Positions 24,649 to 36,702 of a stretch of 64,000 bases of DNA are shown here, one piece after another (within the stretch, counting starts at the first letter, position 1; the number at the start of each line of letters is the position of its first letter). The translations under genes and the position numbers were made by a program. The DNA comes from Rotaria socialis (taxonomy: Eukaryota; Rotifera; Eurotatoria; Philodinida; Philodinidae), in contig CAJNYU010002755.1 of the NCBI GenBank assembly GCA_905331475.1, positions 107,354 to 171,353 of the forward strand, written 5' to 3'. The notes beneath the pieces were generated by a model that was not told where the DNA came from, did not search any database, and saw nothing but the letters and a program-made list of their open reading frames with translations.

Positions 24649-25500
24649 ATAAGCCAAATGTTTAAGACAAAAAAATTAATAAATAGAAGGTTTTCGTTTA
24701 CTCAAGATTTCTTTCTTTTGCTTGATATTCTACTACTAAGACGACCTATTTATAATGCATACGTAATCATATCCCACGCGAGTTCTTTGTCACTTTATTA
24801 TTTCTTTTCGTGTGTTTTGTCTTGTATTTTGCATCGTTCATTTATTTGTTTTTGTTAAATTATTCCTTGTCGTCACATTGATTAAGAAAACGTATATTAT
24901 CGTTTGTTTTTCTAGCTGTATAAGTTTCTTGTTCATCTTTTTGTCTACACCTCTTCTTCTGCATGGTTGTATCCTTGTGTTGTGGGTTTTTTCCATTTCC
25001 TATTTTTTTGCAATGTTATCTTATAGGTATCTGCTCTTCTTCTTCTTCTTCGCCTACTTATTGTCGTTGTTATCAGTACTAAACACCTACCTAACTTCTT
25101 TTCTCATATCCATTTCTATGTCGTAAGTTCTTTTTAAACGAATCTATACGTTTAATTGTCTTTATTCTTCATTTTTTCTCTTTTTCTCAGTGTTCGTTTT
25201 TTAAATGTGTGTGTACGTCTGTCTATTGTTTGTTCATCATTGTTGTTACTGTTGTTGTTGATCATGTTGTTTTGCATTAAATCAACACAACTATTATTAC
25301 AAACAAACAAACAAACAAACAAAATAGAATCTTTTTTTCCATCTGTATATTTACCGTATTTCTCTTTTTTTTACTCATCATCATCATTGACTGTATGATG
25401 TAACTTGCTTAAAAAAAGACTAATCAAGCATTCTTGTGTATTAGTTGTATGAGAAATAGAAAGATCAAGGTATTATATTCAATAAAAGTTGATATTTCGT
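24649..25500 (+). promoter_or_regulatory. Long CELF 3' UTR, T/C- and TGT-rich
   Basis: From the CELF stop to a polyadenylation signal (AATAAA at 25481) the plus strand is strongly T- and C-rich, with many TGT/TTGTTG runs (25210-25280: GTTGTTACTGTTGTTGTTG) and an (ACAA)n run near 25301. Open frames here code only Phe/Leu/Ser-rich strings and look like composition artefacts. UGU-rich RNA is the known binding preference of CELF proteins, so self-binding is possible. Confidence 0.55.
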
Positions 25501-26451
25501 AATTTTTTGCCGGTACTGACTACATGCACACAATAATGTCATGATTGTATACTCGTTTCATTTCAAAAATTACCCAGGATGTACTAGCCTCCCACTCAAT
25601 TTATTGATTGTTTCAACTTGTATTGCATTATGAGCAGACCTGTACAGATCTTCAGCTACCGAGAGTCTCTCTTACAATGGTGAGCGTAGAAAAAAGCATT
25701 TTTATTAGCTTTCTGCAGGAATAAGAACTATTTGAACAGACAATTCTATATATGTGTCCATTGAAAACAAGATAATAAAATATTTCCCATCCGATACGAA
25801 TCACATAGAAGTTATTCAGTAGATCAGATCGAATTCTGCAATTTATCTAAATGTTCTCGTGGTAATATTAGTTTTAGATATGCATTCCAACTAATTATCT
25901 CTGTTATTGGTCAATATTTTCCTACTCATATTAATTTCTGGTGGTGTACCACATTATACTTGTGATGATGTGGGAATGAGTCAGACTGTGTCTACAGATA
26001 TTGATACTCATACCCAAATAATATATTTTGATTTTCTCAGCAGCCAACATCGTGAGTCGATAGGACCCATAATGAATTTCAATAGCACATTTTTTGATCA
26101 GGATAGCTCCTTATTTATAAAAAAAATATTTTCCTAACCCACACTAACACTTTTCGAGTAAAAAATGCTATCCTATCAGCTATCATAGAATATCTTTGCA
26201 TTTATTAAAGTACTCACATTGAAGAATAGGAACAGATTTTTACATAAGAACTTTCAAAAGATATATAAATACGATAAATTGGAGAAGTATCACAAAACTA
26301 GAGGAAGTTCTCGTAATTTACAAAGTGTTTAAATAATGAATTGAAACAATTTCAAAAACAAAAGATCAATGATAACAATTAGCGATTGATTCTTATTTTT
26401 AATTGTTTGTCCTATATGCGTATATATGTAACATGTTTAGTATAGTAGGAA
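25501..26451. other. Gene-free spacer with one doubtful open frame
   Basis: A 76-codon plus-strand frame at 25907-26137 starts with a hydrophobic stretch but lacks an ATG at its front and has no recognisable family. Otherwise nothing is seen. Confidence 0.35.
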
Positions 26452-27399
26452 TTATATAAAAGCTGGAACTATTCTGATCGGTCTAGTCGTCAGATGAAGA
26501 AGAATACGTCGCTTTTCTGCACAGAACCGTCTCCAATAGACTTCAGGCATACCAATTAGACAGGCAAATGGATGCAATAGACCAACGAGATAGGACAAAT
26601 AGAAAAAATATAACTGCTGGATAGTCGTACTAAGATTTGTTGGGCCATTAATCAATTGATAACACTGAAGAGATCCATATGTGAGATAACTTGACATGTA
26701 TAGAACTGCTACAGAAACAAATTGTATAATCATTTTACGATGCTGTCGCCATTCCATCGATCGTCTCATGCGCTGATGTTTTTGCAAAACAACACGACAG
26801 CATAGTCCTAAATTTACAATCACAATGAGTGTCGACAGGATGAGTGTATGAGCAAATTGATCGAAGAGACCCAACACACGATTTTCAATGGCAAAGCATA
26901 AACCAGCACAGCATACTTGATGATAGTCGAAATGGTTTTCACATGGATAGATGAAAGCGCCGTATACATACATAAAATGAAATAAGATATCCAAACATGA
27001 CAGTAAGTGGAACATAGTGCACCAAACAGCGCTCTCGTTTTGTAGTAAGCAATTGTCGCTGATGAAAAATAAGAATATGTCGGTCGATTGATATTCACAG
27101 CATCAATATACAAACAAGTGCATAGAGAAGCATGCCGAAAAAGTCCAAACATGGCAACAGGCATTACTATTTACACTAACAATATCTGTGCGAAAGAAAT
27201 TCAGAACCATCGAGAGATCACCGACGATAGTAATTAAACCAACGAAAAGTAGAATCAATGGGCCATGATTGTAATATGCTTGTCTCGTTAGTCGATTGGA
27301 CAATATATGATGAATTAAACCAAGATAACAAATGGTCGAAGGAGGTTGAAGTAACATTAGAACACTGAATTTTATACGACGAGTTGTATCTGTCTCCGT
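26452..27399 (-). pseudogene. Broken class-A-like 7TM receptor gene
   Basis: An intronless receptor read on the minus strand in three frames. Helices 1-2 (STICYLGLIHHI; GPLILLFVGLITIVGD) are in one frame to HVWT near 27135. The third-helix region (RHASLCTCLYI) is in the next frame. From near 26960 the rest (GAFIYPCENHFDYH, VLYMSSYLTYG, LSYLVGLLHPFACLIGMPE) is in the third, ending at a stop at 26452. So two frameshifts are needed, one in a run of five T. The likely first codon is ACG rather than ATG (27397-27399). The Cys before helix 3, the basic third loop (KHQRMRRSMEWRQHRK) and the LHPF-type end of helix 7 fit rhodopsin-like receptors of the lineage-specific kind abundant in bdelloids. Ligand unknown. 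The inner and later parts are well kept, so inactivation seems recent. Confidence 0.7.
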
Positions 27400-28179
27400 G
27401 AAATAGAATGAATAATATGTATTATATTCTAATCTAGATAATGAGATATGTGGATATCAAATTATAGATATTGAATCATATTGGTACTTAAGATCATGCC
27501 AATCTGTGTGTTAGATCTTTTCAATCAATACCGAAGATCTAATTACAGGTCTTGGCATCAGAAAATCATATTTTTTTTCTTCGTAACTAATGTGTAACAC
27601 TTAACACAACACTTTTTAATTGCATTTTGCCATTTGTTTTTAAATAAAATTACTTTTGTGGAACTCACATATATTTTCGAAGAAAATGGTGAGTGTAAGT
27701 TTAAAAGCGAGATTTTTGCGGCTCTCCCTTCTAACATCTTGATGAGGATCAGAGACGCAACTAATAAAAATGCCAGGTGCCACAGTATTGGTTATGGCAG
27801 AGTGGCAGCAATAAAAATTAAATAGTATTGAATGTTGGATGAAGATCCAATTGTTTATTCAATGAATAGAAATAGTTGTGAATAAGAAGAACTCCACAAG
27901 CAAGTAGCTGACACGAGTTCAAACGATTGTAAGGGACAATCGACTTTGATTGATTGTAATGAACAATCAAGTTGAAAGAAAAAGGTAATATGTAATTAAC
28001 CAAAAAGATGATTCTGTTTGATAGAGAAGAAGAACAGTAGTATATCTCAGTGAAGAGAGATATATGAAGACGCTTGCAGAAGCTTGAAGAAGAAAAAAGA
28101 GAAGAAGAATAATTATCATATCATTTTCGTGAGTTCAACCGCGAAAAAACGAAAAAGTGCCAATATTGAAAATCGTGTG
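27400..28179. other. Gene-free spacer
   Basis: No gene seen. A purine-rich run (GAAGA repeats) lies about 28020-28110, directly before the inverted-repeat element. Confidence 0.4.
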
Positions 28180-28749
28180 CACGATTTACCATCCGAGGAT
28201 TTACTGTCCGTTGATTAGATGAAAAAATTTATTTCAATTAGTGTTGTTCTTGTGTGAGGAGCTACTGCCGTTTAATTGTTTCGAAGATGAGAAATGAACA
28301 AGCATTAACACTTTAATCGATTGCTAGAAGATATGGGTGTTTCAGGTCCAAAACTTCGTAAACATTTAGTCGTAACAAATGAATATTTAATAAAATTATG
28401 GTAACTTTATGACGAAAGTGGTCATGATATTCTATCATTCTTGAAAGCTGCTGGACTTAGATAGTTTTAAAGGTCATCAACACATTAATCATTTATTCTT
28501 CTTCGTTTTTGCTTATTTACACATTGATTGTTTTTTCTTGTTTTTTTATATATATATTTATTGAAATTCGTTTTCTTCCTGATAATGTATTAGTTATCGC
28601 AGTCAGTATGCATTCATTTTTTTCTCTTTCGTCGATACAATCAACGGACAGTAAATTCTGATGAGCAAAACTTATACTTTTTCTAGAAATAAACCAATTA
28701 AAATTGAAAAGCAACCAATGGAAAGTAAATTCTCGGGTAGTAAATCGTG
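28180..28749. mobile_element. Inverted-repeat element with duplicated terminal motif and coding remnant
   Basis: The left end at 28180-28216 (CACGATTTACCATCCGAG plus GATTTACTGTCCGTTGATT) recurs inverted at the right end. One copy of the inner half is at 28639-28658 and a fuller copy is at 28712-28749 ending in AAATCGTG. Between them a short frame (28321-28464) reads like protein: LLEDMGVSGPKLRKHL, then YDESGHDILSFLKAAGLR after one internal stop. It resembles no family I can name. A small DNA transposon remnant with subterminal repeats is the best guess. No target duplication was identified. Confidence 0.45.
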
Positions 28750-28894
28750 TAAACCCGTCACACCTCTCTCCATTACAAACATTAATGAGCTTAAAATTGT
28801 GCTAATTAGGAGCTTGACTAATTAGGCTGCTATTTCTTCCTTTTTTTACTGATAGACTACACGAAAAATGCAATGCTCCCAGGTCGAACTCGTA

Positions 28895-29040
28895 CGGCGG
28901 GAAACGGCAGGAAAACACTTGACCGTGGAAGCAGTATTCCTGTCGGAAATTTTTCGGTGAATTCCAGCGGATTTTCCATGTTTTCCTGCAGGATACGGTG
29001 GTTTTCCCCGCAGTATCTGTTTTCCGGAATCATGCATCTG
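28895..29040. repeat. GC-rich island with TTTTCC/GGAAAA palindromic motifs
   Basis: About 145 bp much richer in GC than its surroundings, with repeated TTTTCC and GGAAAA words in both orientations, including the exact inverted pair GCAGGAAAAC (28907-28916) and GTTTTCCTGC (28980-28989). Open frames on both strands are side effects. It resembles in style the element at 61.6 kb (short palindromic words, high GC) but shares no long sequence with it. Confidence 0.4.
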
Positions 29041-30045
29041 GGGCTTGTCCATTACAGATCATAGCAACTAGCTTAGAGTACTATTACAAACCATAGAAGC
29101 TAGTCTCTGCCATTGTTAAATATACGAGCTAACAATTAATATTCCATTACAGACATAAACAAATAGGTAATGGCCTAATTATAGGTTTTAAAAAGCAAGG
29201 TAGATTTTTTAGATGAACTATTTTGAATTATTTTAGTAAGCCTAAGGGATATATGTGAGTTCCGCATTCTAGCGCTAAAGGGGCTGCGCTAACAAGCTTT
29301 TATATAAGTATACCAATTATCAGTCTGACTAAAGATGAAAATGGCATCACATTCTCGTTAATATCATCGTTTCATTATTTTACCTTTTCCTTATGACGTT
29401 CTTATGATTGTCTTTCTTGTGTGTATCACGCACACACTTTTTCTTTCTTAGTTTTTACGAGCATCTGTTGTATGGGTATCAGAGGCATATTGTATATAGG
29501 ACATAGCTTAATAAACATAATTATCAAGAGTAGCAGTAAATGTAATTCTTCATGTTGTCATGCAAACTCTCTTCTAATCGACCCAGAAGTGGATCATGGC
29601 AAAAATCTACTTATGGTTAACGGAAATAATCGCTTGATTTTGTTTTTTGTGGCATTTGCATTCTAGTTTTATCCGGATAGCTAAAAATTCGGACAAATAA
29701 AGATCATAACTAGTGTTAAAAATTATACAAAGCTCAATATCCTAGATTAAGACAAATTACGAATAATATCATTGACAATTTGCTTTCAGTTACCATGGCA
29801 TAGTCGTTATAAGAATTGAAAAATAAAATTGATGCGTGTGAAATGAAATATGTTTCCTTCTTGTTTCTTTCTTTATAATTACAACTGTGCGCCTAAAATA
29901 GTGCAAAAACATTGAATGAAAAGAAAAACTTCAACCATTTTATTGTTTAAATTTAATATACACATGAGTCAAATAGTGTATCTTTTTGTGTGGCCTAATG
30001 CAAATCTGTGCTATACCGCCATGGGTACTAAAATGCAAAATAAGA
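29041..30045. other. Gene-free spacer
   Basis: No supported gene; an 81-codon open frame at 29421-29666 is Cys/Ser-rich but has no recognisable features. Confidence 0.35.
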
Positions 30046-30288
30046 ATGATTGCTCTTCTTGCATCATTCGTATTACTTATTGCAAGCAGTATCATATTAA
30101 ATCTTGCTTGTTTTTCGGCTCATCACGTACAATCATGTGTAATAGTTGCGGTGACACATACTATCACTGCACCACGTAGAGGACTCTGCCACTGTTATGG
30201 TGATATTCACTTGACTAAAACGCATACTCTTTATGTTTTGTGGTTATGTCGAACGATGGGTTCTCATCTATATGATCGTAGTGATTGA
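30046..30288 (+). CDS. Possible small secreted peptide (80 aa)
   Basis: Begins MIALLASFVLLIASSIILNL, a good signal peptide or anchor, followed by a short Cys-containing body (CFSAHHVQSC; GLCHCYGDIHLT) and a stop. No intron is needed. GLCHCYGDIH faintly recalls the opening of a VWD-type module, but the rest does not follow. No homologue recognised. The open frame extends upstream to 29986 without changing this view. Confidence 0.3.
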   Translation: MIALLASFVLLIASSIILNLACFSAHHVQSCVIVAVTHTITAPRRGLCHCYGDIHLTKTHTLYVLWLCRTMGSHLYDRSD

Positions 30289-31113
30289 TATTCAAGTTTT
30301 TATTTTTTCCGGTTCTGTACAGTTTTCTCTTTGAATGCTCACTTTTATTTATTCAAAAACTTGTACTATATCATTTCACAGATAATTTAATGCACTAAAC
30401 AAGTGACTGGACGGATTATTCATTGTTGTTCCATCCGTCTTGCTATTTTTTGTTTTTCTCAAAGCAGTAAAAAATGAGCTATTTTAGTAGTCCTGAACAA
30501 ATGCAAATAATTATGGAACAGGAATCCGAAAGAGATTATATACAATAGTAAAACAACATAAATGTACACTAACAACAATTAGTAAGATAGTGATTGCAAC
30601 TTGAACAATTCTTGTGAGACAAGTTGATAATATTTGAACTTTTTAATTGTATTCATGTACTTTAACACTCTGTTGTATCCCGTGATAATGTTAGTTGGTA
30701 ATAAATGTATTTGCTTGTTTCTTTCTTTTGCCGATGGGAAATTTATTACTACAGTAATGCTTGAAGAATATGTTTAATGATTTTGACCTTGATTGAGAAA
30801 ACCTTGGACTTGATATGTCAATCGATTAATCATGAATATCATGGCGTATTCATCGCATGACTACGAACGTTAATATCAAAAGTATGCAATGGAGCTAAAA
30901 TATTTTGCTAATATCTATTTATATTTACTTTTGAAATTCATGGAAGTATTTACAAACTCATAATTATTATGTATAGGAATAATGCAAGAAAATTGGTTAC
31001 AAGATGTTTTTGTTTCGCGATAAGAATATCATACGCAATGAATGCGTAAAGTGATATAAAACAAAATTTTACTTGTCGAAAAAAAAGTTCTTTTAGAAAT
31101 TGAGAAAAAAATC
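30289..31113. other. Gene-free spacer
   Basis: AT-rich; nothing seen apart from the likely 3' UTR of the minus-strand gene that ends at 31114. Confidence 0.4.
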
Positions 31114-31679
31114 TTAAACTGGTAAATCTGTTTTTTCGTTGCCACACATTTCTTGGTTGCATATAAATTGGCCAAACAACCATTGGGATGGTATAAGAGC
31201 GAGAGTAAGATTTGTTAAAGCTTGTGTAATTGATGAAACAACATGTGAAACACTCAGAATTGGTCGTATTTGATGTATGTTTAGAACTTGAGAATCAATA
31301 TTGTTATTTCCCTCATAATATTCTTTACCATCTTTTTCCGTTATAGTCGCCTCTTCAATATAATATTGAGGTTCATAGATTTGTTTTTTCAAGCGTTTTG
31401 ATCTAGACAATTTGATGAATACTTTTTAATCTATTCAACAAATATAATACTTACATGAAATAAGCAATCGCAACTAAACTAACAATAGCACCAATGGATA
31501 CAAAAGCAATGGCAAGGATTAAAACTGTTCCGTTTAAAACTATAATAGCTATTCAAAGAATATGATGCAAAATGATCTTATGAACAACATCGATGTATAC
31601 CTTCGCTTACAGTAAGTTCATCAGCAGAAACCCAACATGGGATCATCAGAAGAAACATCATACATACATATAAACGCAT
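31114..31679 (-). CDS. Small type I membrane protein, unrecognised
   Basis: Exons 31601-31679, 31455-31548 and 31114-31402 join in phase to 462 nt (153 aa). A signal peptide (MRLYVCMMFLLMIPCWVSA) is followed by only about 15 residues (DELTVSEA...), then one membrane helix (VLILAIAFVSIGAIVSLVAI) and a basic stop-transfer (SKRLKKQ). The cytosolic tail is ~95 residues, with Tyr-containing acidic patches (YEPQYYIEEA, KEYYEGNN) that could be sorting or phosphorylation sites. The tail ends EMCGNEKTDLPV. I do not recognise the family. Splice phases (1, then 2) and the total length support a real gene. Confidence 0.65.
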
Positions 31680-32688
31680 CGTTTTCTTATTGAATACTAC
31701 CTAGAAGATGTCTGCGCCGTTGTATATCGTCAATTAGCATATAAGAAATTGTCGTTCAAGGTTTGTATTTATTGACATCTAGTTACCGTTTAGCAAATAA
31801 CATTAAAATTAATATCATCATAACTGCATCTGCTGATGCTATCGTGTAAATATTAAAAGCGATTGGTTTTGTGAATACATTAAGAAATACTCCTGTTCAT
31901 CGCATGCTGATTTCATATAGTAATTTATTTATACCAAATTGCCTAGTCTAGAGAAAATAATATCTACAGATCTATGTTAAAGATAGAACTTTCTTCAATG
32001 GTCAGCGCAGTCATAGTAATCAATCATAGTATAATGAAGAAAATTTTCAGTATATATATTTTTCAATTAAAAAAATATATACATATATCCGCAACAAGAT
32101 GTAATCAACAATAAAAAAAAGAGATTCATTAAATTTAAATATTTTATGGAATATCGATCAGGAAAATTGTTTAAATATTACAAAAACAAAGGAAGCTATT
32201 TAAAATAAACAATGAATAAAAGAAAATAATGAAAATTTGCTTTTCTTTTTAAGTTTATTTTTGATTAAAATCTATATTATTCAAACATCATAATTCATAA
32301 CTGAAGCAAAAGATGCAGGAGAACTTCACATTTGATGAGGTCGCTATTCGACGTTAAACTCTAAATTCGTATCGTACAGGTTTTTGTTCATTAAATACGA
32401 TTGGATAATTTATTCTCACGTGTTATGATGACTTCATTCGGTCGGTCGTTTTTCATGAATATCTTCTACCTGAAATAATCTAACAGTGTATGATTATTTT
32501 GCTTCACGTAGATAAAAGAAAACATACATGGTTTACGTTTTGATTATATGTTGATTTGTTCGTTACGTTAGCTATCGATCATCTTATGTTTTTTCTTACG
32601 CTAAGCATAAATTGTATTGAATTGCGACTACTCCAACTGAATCGATTGTTTAGTAGACAAATAATTTGTTCTATTTTTTAGCATCAGT
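31680..32688. other. Intergenic region between divergent genes
   Basis: About 1 kb between the small membrane-protein gene (-) and the RabGAP gene (+), presumably with both promoters. No other gene, repeat or RNA seen. Confidence 0.4.
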
Positions 32689-35516
32689 ATGGCTAAGGAA
32701 ACAGTCTTATTTGAACGAAATTATATTATTATTAAAGAAAGATCATCACAAAGTGAAACACGTGCTGCGCCACTTGATGAAATAACTGGAACATTAACAA
32801 TTTCAGAGCATGAACGTGGAAAATTTTTTCGCTTCATACCATTAGGTCTTGAAGATGTAATGACCGATGATTGGGCACTGATTAATGGGGGTCATTCAGT
32901 TGTTTATGATAAGCAAGATGGAGGTTGATTATTTTTATATTTTGTTTGAAAATGAAGAGATTCATTTGAAATATTTTGCTTAGATTCTGTTGCCGTTCCA
33001 TCTAGTCCACTATTGAAATATCGACTTCATTTTAATTTAAATGATTTACGAAGTGTCCGGCGACATCATATGACTCATGGCATTGCACATATGGTATTTA
33101 TTCTCAAAGATGGTACTACATTACCAGCATTTTATTTTAATCATGGTGGAAGTAAAGAACTTTTACAAAAACTTGCTCAAAGCCTACCACTTGAAAAGTA
33201 AAATCGGAGAAGTCATTTTTTTATTAGCTATTTTGAGTAAAGTTTTGTTTTCCTGTGTAAAGATCAACACAAGATACACGCTTATATGTTGTCAAAGACG
33301 ATTTTCCACGAGCAAATGCATCGCAAGCTATAAGTGCCTTTGATCAACTTAATTTATTTGACAATTCAAATGATTCAGTAAAAGGATCTGTATGTTAATG
33401 TATAAGAAGTCGATTTTTTCTATAAAAATTTTCTTGTTTGTTTCAGCAAGGAAATGAGTCTCGTCGAACAGCCATTAAAAATTTTTCACGTGTAACACAT
33501 TTTCTTAAAGATACTTTACTCGGTCAAAATGATATGATACCAACGACAGAAAATTCCGATCGAAAACTTACACCTGATATAAGTGCTCTGATCGAATCAT
33601 TCAATAGTGATTTTAGAGAATCCAATAATGATGGTTTTGAAGTTATTTATAAGGTTAAAAAAGAAATACTCTTTCGAAATATTTTCTTAATTATACTTTT
33701 GTTTTAATATTTAGGTAGATTTTAAAAAATTACCTGATATTACACGTGGCCAACCGTTCACATTGAAAGACTGGCAAATGTCCTTTGATAAAGACGGGCG
33801 CATAAATGATGTGAACAAAGTGAAAGAGAGAATATTTCGTGGTGGATTAGAATCAATTTCATTAAGACGTGACGTATGGAGATTTTTATTAAATTATTAT
33901 CCATGGGCATCAACATATGAGGAACGTATAGAAATAGCTAAACAACGAAAGGCAGAATATTTTACAATGAAAGTTCAATGGAAATCAATAAATGAACAAC
34001 AAAAACAAAGAAATTCTTTATTTCGTGATCGAGGATCTCTTATTGGTATGTCAAATATATTTTTTTTCTTTTGTGAAATATTAGAATGTATTTGTTTTGT
34101 GACTTAAGTACAGAAACATTGGTAGTATTACGAATAAGGTCAGGCCATTTAATCCTTTCATTACATTGATGTAGAGAAAGTTGAATAGTTTCATTGTTTC
34201 GATAAGAAAAAATTATCTGCAATAGCTTAATGAAAGATTTTCTAAAATGAATTAACGAACAAAAGCAATATACTAGTGAATCGATGAATATAATATTTTC
34301 AATACATTGTTAGTGAGCCTCGACCAAAACAGTGAAATGACAACATTCGTCTACCTATTTTTAAAGCAGCTACAGCAGTTACTGAATGGAACTGCTGTAT
34401 AACTATTATCAATAATTTTGATTTGATGATGAAAGGATTTTTGGGTTCAAATTGTTCATTTAACTATTTCGGTTTGTTTTAGACAAAGACGTAGCGCGTA
34501 CCGATCGAACACATGACTATTTCGCAGGAGAGAATAATGTTCATTTGGATATACTTCATGATATATTAATGACTTACAATATGTACAATTTTGATTTGGG
34601 TAATAAAATGAAATTATTCTATTTTTTTACAAATATTTCATATTCGATCGATTTAGGTTATGTACAAGGTATGAATGATTTATTAAGCCCAATATTAGTG
34701 ACAATGGAAGATGAAGTTGATTCATTTTGGTGTTTTGTTGGATTGATGTCGCGCATGGAACATAATTTTCATTTGGATCAATCACATATTAAAAATCAAC
34801 TCGGCAATCTCCATACACTTCTTCAATTTATTGATGCTGAACTTGCAAAATATTTGGGTAAATAAAAAAAAACCATAAAAGCCATTGATGAAAGTATTTA
34901 TTTTAATTCAATAGTTGAAAATAATGCCAGCAATATGTATTTTTTCTTTCGATGGATGTTAATTTGTTTTAAACGTGAATTTTCATTTGATGATGTTATG
35001 TATTTATGGGAGGTAAGGATGTTTAATTAGCCGAATCGATTATTTATTTATATTTAAATCATAGGTCATATGGACAGATCATATATGTCATAATTTTGAA
35101 TTACTTATCTGTCTCTCGATATTAATTTCACAGAAAACAGTGATTATGGAATCGAAATTTGGTTTCACGGAAATTCTTAAAGTAAGTCCTTCTTTTTTTT
35201 TCTTTGAAAAAGTTAAATGATTTCATTCTTTTTTCTCAATTACTCTATTCATAAAATCCTTTTTTTTCTTGTATTACTTCTGTGTTCTTTTGCGCATACT
35301 AATTTGCGTCTATGTATATATTAGTATATCAATGATCTCTCCTTCAAAGTTCCATTGCAGCCGTTATTAAAACAAGCCGAGGGTCTTTTTATACTTTTAA
35401 AACTATGCAATCAAACCAAAGGTCTGCCACTATCAATATCGGCTGTGATATTTCCGGATACAAATAAAGATTCAAAAGATACGATTCAGGATGACACACA
35501 AAAGTCGAGCTTTTAA
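32689..35516 (+). CDS. TBC1D15/17-type Rab GTPase-activating protein
   Basis: Exons 32689-32923, 32984-33197, 33263-33389, 33447-33653, 33715-34045, 34483-34599, 34657-34857, 34915-35012, 35065-35181 and 35325-35516 sum to 1839 nt (612 aa). The N-terminal ~210 residues match the Rab-binding domain of TBC1D15 (LRSVRRHHMTHGIAHMVF; FYFNHGG). The TBC domain runs ~290-520: IFRGGLESISLRRDVWRFLL, the arginine-finger motif I-x2-D-x2-R (IDKDVART, ~372) and the glutamine-finger motif YVQGM (~412), then MEHNFHLDQSHIKNQL. Both catalytic fingers are present, so GAP activity is expected; mammalian TBC1D15 acts on Rab7 at lysosome-mitochondrion contacts. A polyadenylation signal follows at 35545. A second, homologous last exon lies at 36370 (separate entry). 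RAB21 follows downstream on the same strand. Confidence 0.93.
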
Positions 35517-36369
35517 AACAATGTTCAAAATATTATTCAATAACAATAAATGTATTGCTCAATTAAAAACTTTTATTCAATATTGTAATTAATCTCAATA
35601 CTTTAATAATGGAAGTTATCTATATCGTTTGTTATGTTAGGCATATAAAAACGGTAACACAATATCTCAAATTTATTATCAATTGTCGCTCAATGCTTTT
35701 CTTTCTCTGTTTTATTTATTTTTTTAATTTTTATTGATGTTAATTTTCGATGCTATTTGAGTCCAAAGAAAAGAAGAAGAAATTTAGTTTTGCAACGATT
35801 CTATCTACTTCTTTGCGCGTTTGAAGATCTGTTTGTTCTAGATACGCTATTTCGCTTCTATGGTAATAGAGAAATTCTCATACTGTATATACTGATAATG
35901 AGTGAAACAAACACGAACTATTCGCGAGTTTACTCGACGAATAATGATCAAGATAAACATTTCTAAAATAAAAACAAAGCTAATTTTCAGATATTTTCTT
36001 GTACGAATCATCGAAAATCAACAGGCTCACTCAGAGGTACAAAATTCGATGTCATTAACATTATAAAATTGATTCCTAAAAAAACAAACAAAGCATAGAC
36101 TATTACTAGAAGAACACCAATGAATTTATCGCTCGCTCGTATTAACACACCGCAAATTTTCATAGTCATAGTCAACACTAAAACTCATCATAATAAACAA
36201 TGTAGAAATAATTCATATCTACTGTCTATGACATAGATCTGCGTGTCAATCCAATATTATATAAATATGTATATGCAGATTTTTTTATAATTTTTGTTTT
36301 TGTTCTGTAGATTGTCTGTAATTCAATCGGATGCTCAATTTTACAATGATGCATTTTTGTTTTGTTTAG
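35517..36369 (+). other. 3' UTR of the short RabGAP form and intron to the alternative last exon
   Basis: AATAAA at 35545 would end the short transcript. The remainder would be intron for the long form. One 69-codon frame (35757-35966) has no support. Confidence 0.45.
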
Positions 36370-36702
36370 TTTTTCAACGATCTATCCTGTAATCTCGACT
36401 TGGATACATGTCTTCTATCGGCTGAAAAACTCTACATTCAAATATCTACACATCGTGATATTCCCACATCGATTGCGAAGATTCTTGGTCTTCCAACTGG
36501 TCCCAATCAACGTCTATTATCAACTATAGAAAATGCCACGTATCCACGTAAAATTTACACTGAACAGCCACGTGGTACAATGAATTTAGATAGTTCATAT
36601 TTTCGTCAAGAATCTTGTCCATCACTGAGTCCTGTTCAACATGAAACCAGAGAAGCATTACTCAATGATTTTTTTACAATGACACCATTCGTGCAGTTTT
36701 AA
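36370..36702 (+). CDS. Alternative last exon of the TBC1D15-type RabGAP
   Basis: An acceptor (tttgtttag) at 36361-36369 opens a 110-codon frame ending at 36702, in phase 0, the phase in which exon 9 (35181) ends. It begins FFNDLSCNLDLDTCLLSAEK and continues IPTSIAKILGLP. The exon 10 used in the main model begins YINDLSFKVPLQPLLKQAEG. The two are alike, and both match the TBC1D15 segment after the TBC domain (recalled as INELSMKIDVEDILCKAEA, then an EILGLQ-type end). The downstream copy is the closer match and would give a 659-aa protein, nearer to the mammalian length. AATAAA follows at 36721. So this is a duplicated terminal exon rather than a separate gene. Confidence 0.75.
   Translation, partial: FFNDLSCNLDLDTCLLSAEKLYIQISTHRDIPTSIAKILGLPTGPNQRLLSTIENATYPRKIYTEQPRGTMNLDSSYFRQESCPSLSPVQHETREALLNDFFTMTPFVQF

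Noticed and set aside
24658-25398. Chain of Phe/Leu/Ser-rich plus-strand frames
   Set aside because: Explained by T/C-rich 3' UTR composition after the CELF stop.
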